The notes beneath the pieces are model-generated. The model searched no databases. It was not told the origin of the DNA and saw nothing but the letters and a program-made list of their open reading frames with translations. Shown here in pieces: positions 62,101-64,000 of a stretch of DNA of 64,000 nucleotides. Within the stretch, counting starts at the first letter, position 1. Every line of letters begins with the position of its first letter. The position numbers and the translations under genes were made by a program. This DNA comes from Hymenopus coronatus (taxonomy: Eukaryota; Arthropoda; Insecta; Mantodea; Hymenopodidae): assembly GCA_030762935.1 (NCBI GenBank), contig CM060883.1, positions 47,050,501 to 47,114,500 of the forward strand. Direction: 5' to 3'.

Positions 62101-62648
62101 GATAATTCCAAAATATTGCCATATAAACTGCTTACCATAATTTGTGAGTTTGACTTCATAACACTTGGGTTTCGTTACTGGTGCTGAGGAGACCTTTCCA
62201 TTGGACTCCTGCTCCTGTTCTGCCTTTTGTTTTAAGTTTGATATCTCCGTCTCCAGCTTTCGTAACTCAATCGTAAGAAAGTCTTTAACTCTCTGCCGTT
62301 GCACCGTTTCCATAACCTTATTCAACTCCTCAACATCAAGTTTCAACTAAAAACAGAAATAGCCAAAATTCCAATTTAAAGCAAGCATGGTATAAAGGCA
62401 ATTAAGGGTTTAATCCATATTAAGTTGAAAAAGTATCTCCTAAAAATCGATATCGACTCCACTCCGTGCTTTTATACAAAAACAGAGCTACTATTACAAA
62501 AGCACAAGTTTTTCTTTAAGTTCCCAGTGCCCCTTATTATGCAAAATAATTCTCTACATTCTTTTTAATGCCTTTAGTTTTCTACTTTCCACAATATGAA
62601 CTGTGCAAATTTCTGACATTTTACCTCTTCAATCTTTGTGCTCGCCAT
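52891..62648 (-). CDS. CACYBP: Calcyclin-binding protein / Siah-interacting protein, five coding exons
   Basis: Exons in transcription order: 62648-62625, 62346-62136, 60719-60623, 55755-55646 and 53123-52891. Together they make 675 nt, or 224 residues plus stop, close to the vertebrate protein (about 228). The family is an adaptor linking Siah1, Skp1 and S100 proteins in ubiquitin-dependent turnover (for example of beta-catenin). In order: a helical N-terminal domain (MASTKIEE, then an LDVEELNKVMETVQRQRVKD helix); a CS domain starting NYAWDQSDKFVKIFVTLKD; and the SGS domain ending with MYEDGDDEMKRTIAKAW. Three introns are GT-AG; intron 4 uses a GC donor. Introns 2-4 carry a hAT copy, HINE-like repeats and SINEs. 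Nearly all recognition motifs of the family are intact, so the gene should be functional. Confidence 0.95.
53448..54727 (-). mobile_element. Candidate piggyBac-like derivative
   Basis: Both edges show TTAACACAT pointing inward (53448 and, inverted, 54727). The right end continues with a hairpin (GCCCGAGTATAGCTCGGGC, inverted sense), as in piggyBac-type ends. A - strand frame ends with LRTEAEIQDAINEVLENSDS then EREIFEPP, like the acidic N-terminus of piggyBac transposases. No DDD core is seen. A SINE-A copy sits inside. Tentative. Confidence 0.4.
53513..53845 (-). mobile_element. tRNA-derived SINE, family A, copy 2
   Basis: On -: GCAGTGGTAGTGCAGGTGCT, box B GTGTTCGATTCCCGGAAC, then GGGGGGCCAATTGGGGAGCT and GTCTCACCCTCTAATACTGC. 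It aligns with 24473-24800 throughout. Confidence 0.88.
55010..55575 (+). repeat. HINE-like repeat, copy 16 (3' part missing)
   Basis: Begins TCTAGAGAAGGTATTGAATT, with AGCTCAAAAACAAATAGTCA and CCTCTTCATTCTGAATGATT. Lies in CACYBP intron 4, just before exon 4 on that strand. Confidence 0.72.
55646..55755 (-). CDS. CACYBP: CACYBP exon 4 (CS domain end) with GC splice donor
   Basis: Acceptor TTTTACAG. Codes for SLELHVNGLDNRNYTLPIKN and ends YWKVKK. The following exon requires phase 1; the only junction that works is AAAG|GCAAGT, a GC-AG intron with an otherwise perfect donor. The nearby GTAAAG at 55655-55650 would give a TAG four codons into exon 5. Confidence 0.93.
56000..56130 (-). repeat. 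HINE-like repeat, small fragment
   Basis: ACTTATTCTTCTACTTTGTG then TTGAGATAAACATG and ACTTATTTCCCTGTAGGTAT match the 3' end region of the family. Confidence 0.55.
56228..56505 (+). mobile_element. tRNA-derived SINE, family E with intact head
   Basis: Head CCATGGCCAAGTGGTTAGAC (box A), GCCTCTCACC and box B GTCAGGTTTGATCCC, then GTGAGATTTGTGGTGGACAA and GGGGGCGGGTTTTCTCC shared with 19030-19226. CCAAGTGGTTA suggests a Ser/Leu-type tRNA ancestor. Confidence 0.8.
56640..57475 (-). repeat. HINE-like repeat, copy 17 (full length)
   Basis: From CACATGACTTTCTCTATATC to the palindrome TTCACTATGTACATAGTGAG with CAGAGAAAGTAAAAA. Closest relative in the window is copy 2 in inverted orientation. Confidence 0.85.
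58030..58115 (+). mobile_element. SINE family D fragment
   Basis: GCTTAGTAGCTTAATAGAGC, then GTGTTCAAATTCCAGCTATG and GAATTTTTCAGTTGC. Same arrangement as 39119-39330. Confidence 0.65.
58116..60622. other. CACYBP intron 3, no gene seen
   Basis: AT-rich. A TTTATTTATTTATTG run at 58507 may be the tail of a retroelement. Nothing else recognised. Confidence 0.4.
60623..60719 (-). CDS. CACYBP: CACYBP exon 3 (CS domain core)
   Basis: A 97-nt exon between acceptor TTTTCAG and donor AGCAG|GTATGT. Codes for AWDQSDKFVKIFVTLKDVQT and ends CTFTSR. WDQSDKFVKI is the signature of the CACYBP CS domain. It joins NYG of exon 2 to SLELHV of exon 4 without a frame break. Confidence 0.96.
60819..61787 (+). mobile_element. 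Non-autonomous hAT derivative, copy 2, in CACYBP intron 2
   Basis: TIRs TAGGGATAGCATCTTGGGGA and, inverted, TAGGGATATCATCTTGGGGA. 8-bp duplication GTAATGAC at 60811-60818 and 61788-61795. The + strand carries the same internal frame as copy 1 (MWLNAAVYYTVYYNTVLQVI, HEDLQFIQKNFADKS) with frameshifts after it. Length 969 bp, against 961 bp for copy 1, so both descend from one deletion derivative. Confidence 0.88.
62136..62346 (-). CDS. CACYBP: CACYBP exon 2 (N-terminal helical domain)
   Basis: Acceptor TTTTTAG|TTGAAA; donor TATG|GTAAGC. Codes for LKLDVEELNKVMETVQRQ, an E/K-rich helix, then a Ser/Lys linker and CYEVKLTNYG, which opens the CS domain. Ends in phase 1. Confidence 0.95.
62625..62648 (-). 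CDS. CACYBP: CACYBP exon 1 (start codon, 8 residues)
   Basis: This 24-nt coding exon gives MASTKIEE and ends at GAG|GTAAAA. The vertebrate protein also starts MASEE and has a similarly short lead-in. Exon 2 follows in phase 0 with LKLDVEELNK. It is too short to be found as an ORF. Confidence 0.82.
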
Positions 62649-63227
62649 TGTTAACTTGTTACCTCTGCTCAGAAATACACAGTATATTTTAATGCCACGT
62701 GCACAATATATTGCAGCTTCAAACACTTAGGTTATTGCTATTTGCAGGCACAAAGTAGAAAGATCTGGAAAATGTACTCCCAAATTCTTTCAATTGTTAT
62801 AACCAAACCAAAACAAAGCAGTATAGCCAGCCTAAAGCATTCAAGTTCGCCTAATATTTTCTGTATTTACTTGAAAAACGTAAAAAAAGTTTGATATTAG
62901 AACTTTTATGGTCAATATACTACTAATTTTAAAACCATATCTTTTAAATGTGCCTAGATATTTGATTAGCGCTGTTAAGATCCAAGGAGACTTTGCAATT
63001 GCATGTTGGTGACCCTGAAATCATAACTTAGATCTCTCGATTACATCGAAAAATTCATTTTCGATCAATCGATTAATCATGCATTGATTAAATTCATTAT
63101 GGCAGAAGAAATGTTTATGACATATTAGGGTTTTCTACGTCGGCCTTCTCGTCAAATATATACAACTTAAAAGTGGTACGGAAATAAAAGTTTGTTAGGT
63201 CTAATTACATTTTGCAGTTGGGGAAGT
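62649..63227. promoter_or_regulatory. Likely bidirectional promoter between CACYBP and the divergent gene
   Basis: About 580 bp separate the two ATGs. I see no repeat family here, unlike almost everywhere else in the window. No TATA box in a convincing place. A cluster of overlapping ATCGAT/ATTAAT/GATTAAT words lies at about 63035-63095. Function is inferred from position only. Confidence 0.4.
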
Positions 63228-63327
63228 ATGCTCATCACAGAAAACCAGGATGATGTCCACATGTCAATGGACATATCCGGAATGTCGTTACCAGAATTTT
63301 CAGCAGTTGACAGTACCTTCAGTTTTG
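63228..63327 (+). CDS. Probable first coding exon of an unidentified gene
   Basis: An ATG at 63228 opens 33 codons, MLITENQDDVHMSMDISGMS then LPEFSAVDSTFSF, up to a strong donor TTTTG|GTAAGT at 63328. The peptide is acidic and serine-rich with no motif I recognise. Support comes from the ATG, a non-repetitive and less AT-rich character than its surroundings, and the strong donor. Downstream exons lie outside the window. It faces away from CACYBP, so the two may share a promoter. TTTTGCAG at 63210-63217 could instead be an acceptor, making this an internal or second exon. Confidence 0.55.
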
Positions 63328-64000
63328 GTAAGTTTAATTAATTATTGTTTCTATAATATGGCTGGCAGTCATTCGTGATTCGAGGTCGAAACATAAAGAC
63401 TCGAAGGCAAGTGAACTTTAAGGCAGCACGCCCTAAAGCACAAGGATATAAAGCTGTCGGTTTCCTTATCAGGTTATCATTTATCAAAAAGCCAAGTTAA
63501 GAGGGTAGTTCGGCATTAACAACACTACAATTTAATAAGCTGAACAATCATAAGATCATTATTGCTGCCATGAAGTGTTGTGTTTACATCTCATAAAATT
63601 CCAGGCAAGTAAGAGCCCCCTTAAATTTTTATAGGAGTCACGTGAGAAACATTCTTTCATTTTTATAAAAGCATTACTGTTCATAAATTTCCCCACTTTA
63701 ATTCATCACAGCAATGATATTGCCATTATAGTCTCACATTTTTATGTGAATCGTTTATGTAGCCTGTTTTAATCATTTCTTTCATATATAATAATACTCT
63801 GGATCAATTTTGAAGCCTCTTATTGTACATTTTTCATTCATAAACGTCCCGTAGCATCGTGATGGATAAATCAATGGTGTCCTCATATTTGGAGGTTAAA
63901 ATAATTAATTTTTTACTTAGCTAATGTTTGACAAGTGGTGTCTTTCAATACAATCGCAGAAACATGTTTACAGTTTATGAAAATAAACATTAACACTGGA
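63328..64000 (+). other. First intron of the divergent gene
   Basis: Begins with the GTAAGT donor and runs to the window end without a further exon that I can identify. Confidence 0.4.

Overview
The window is AT-rich nuclear DNA from an animal, most likely an arthropod (insect or chelicerate). Reasons: genes split into short exons by GT-AG introns of up to 14 kb; very many mariner/Tc1-like DNA transposons; tRNA-derived SINEs; Penelope-like elements with GIY-YIG domains. I cannot name the species. There is no bacterial, viral or CRISPR content.

Host genes. (1) A complete 1-acylglycerol-3-phosphate acyltransferase (AGPAT1/2 type) lies on the + strand at 8583-31419. Its five coding exons join in frame to 276 residues with all four acyltransferase motifs. 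(2) A complete calcyclin-binding protein (CACYBP/SIP) lies on the - strand at 62648-52891. Its five coding exons join in frame to 224 residues, and one intron has a GC donor. (3) A probable first coding exon of an unidentified + strand gene lies at 63228-63327, about 580 bp from the CACYBP start in a head-to-head arrangement.

Layout. 1-8400: a cluster of repeats, including two abutting TIR elements, one carrying a mariner. 8583-31880: AGPAT, with introns 2 and 3 filled by repeats, SINEs and dead transposons. 32090-52600: gene-free and transposon-rich, with Penelope fragments, a nearly full-length Tc1/mariner-like copy, a mariner nested inside another element's TIR, a hAT derivative and a short tandem array. 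52891-62648: CACYBP, whose introns hold another hAT copy, SINEs and repeats. 62649-64000: shared promoter region and the start of the divergent gene.

The dominant unexplained component is one interspersed family of about 0.85-0.9 kb, with at least 17 full or partial copies on both strands. It has a palindrome at one end, a (GT)n microsatellite at a fixed internal site, and the short inverted word ACTTTCTCTA/TAGAGAAAGT near both ends. This layout resembles Helentron-associated (HINE/DINE-like) elements, but no terminal protein or canonical Helitron CTRR end is visible, so the class is inferred. Other items to check: a 76-bp near-perfect palindrome inserted in a SINE with an 11-bp duplication, a second fold-back insert with a 10-bp duplication, and two hAT copies at almost the same 8-bp target. 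All coordinates were read by hand and may be off by a few bases for repeat edges; exon edges were checked by reading frame.
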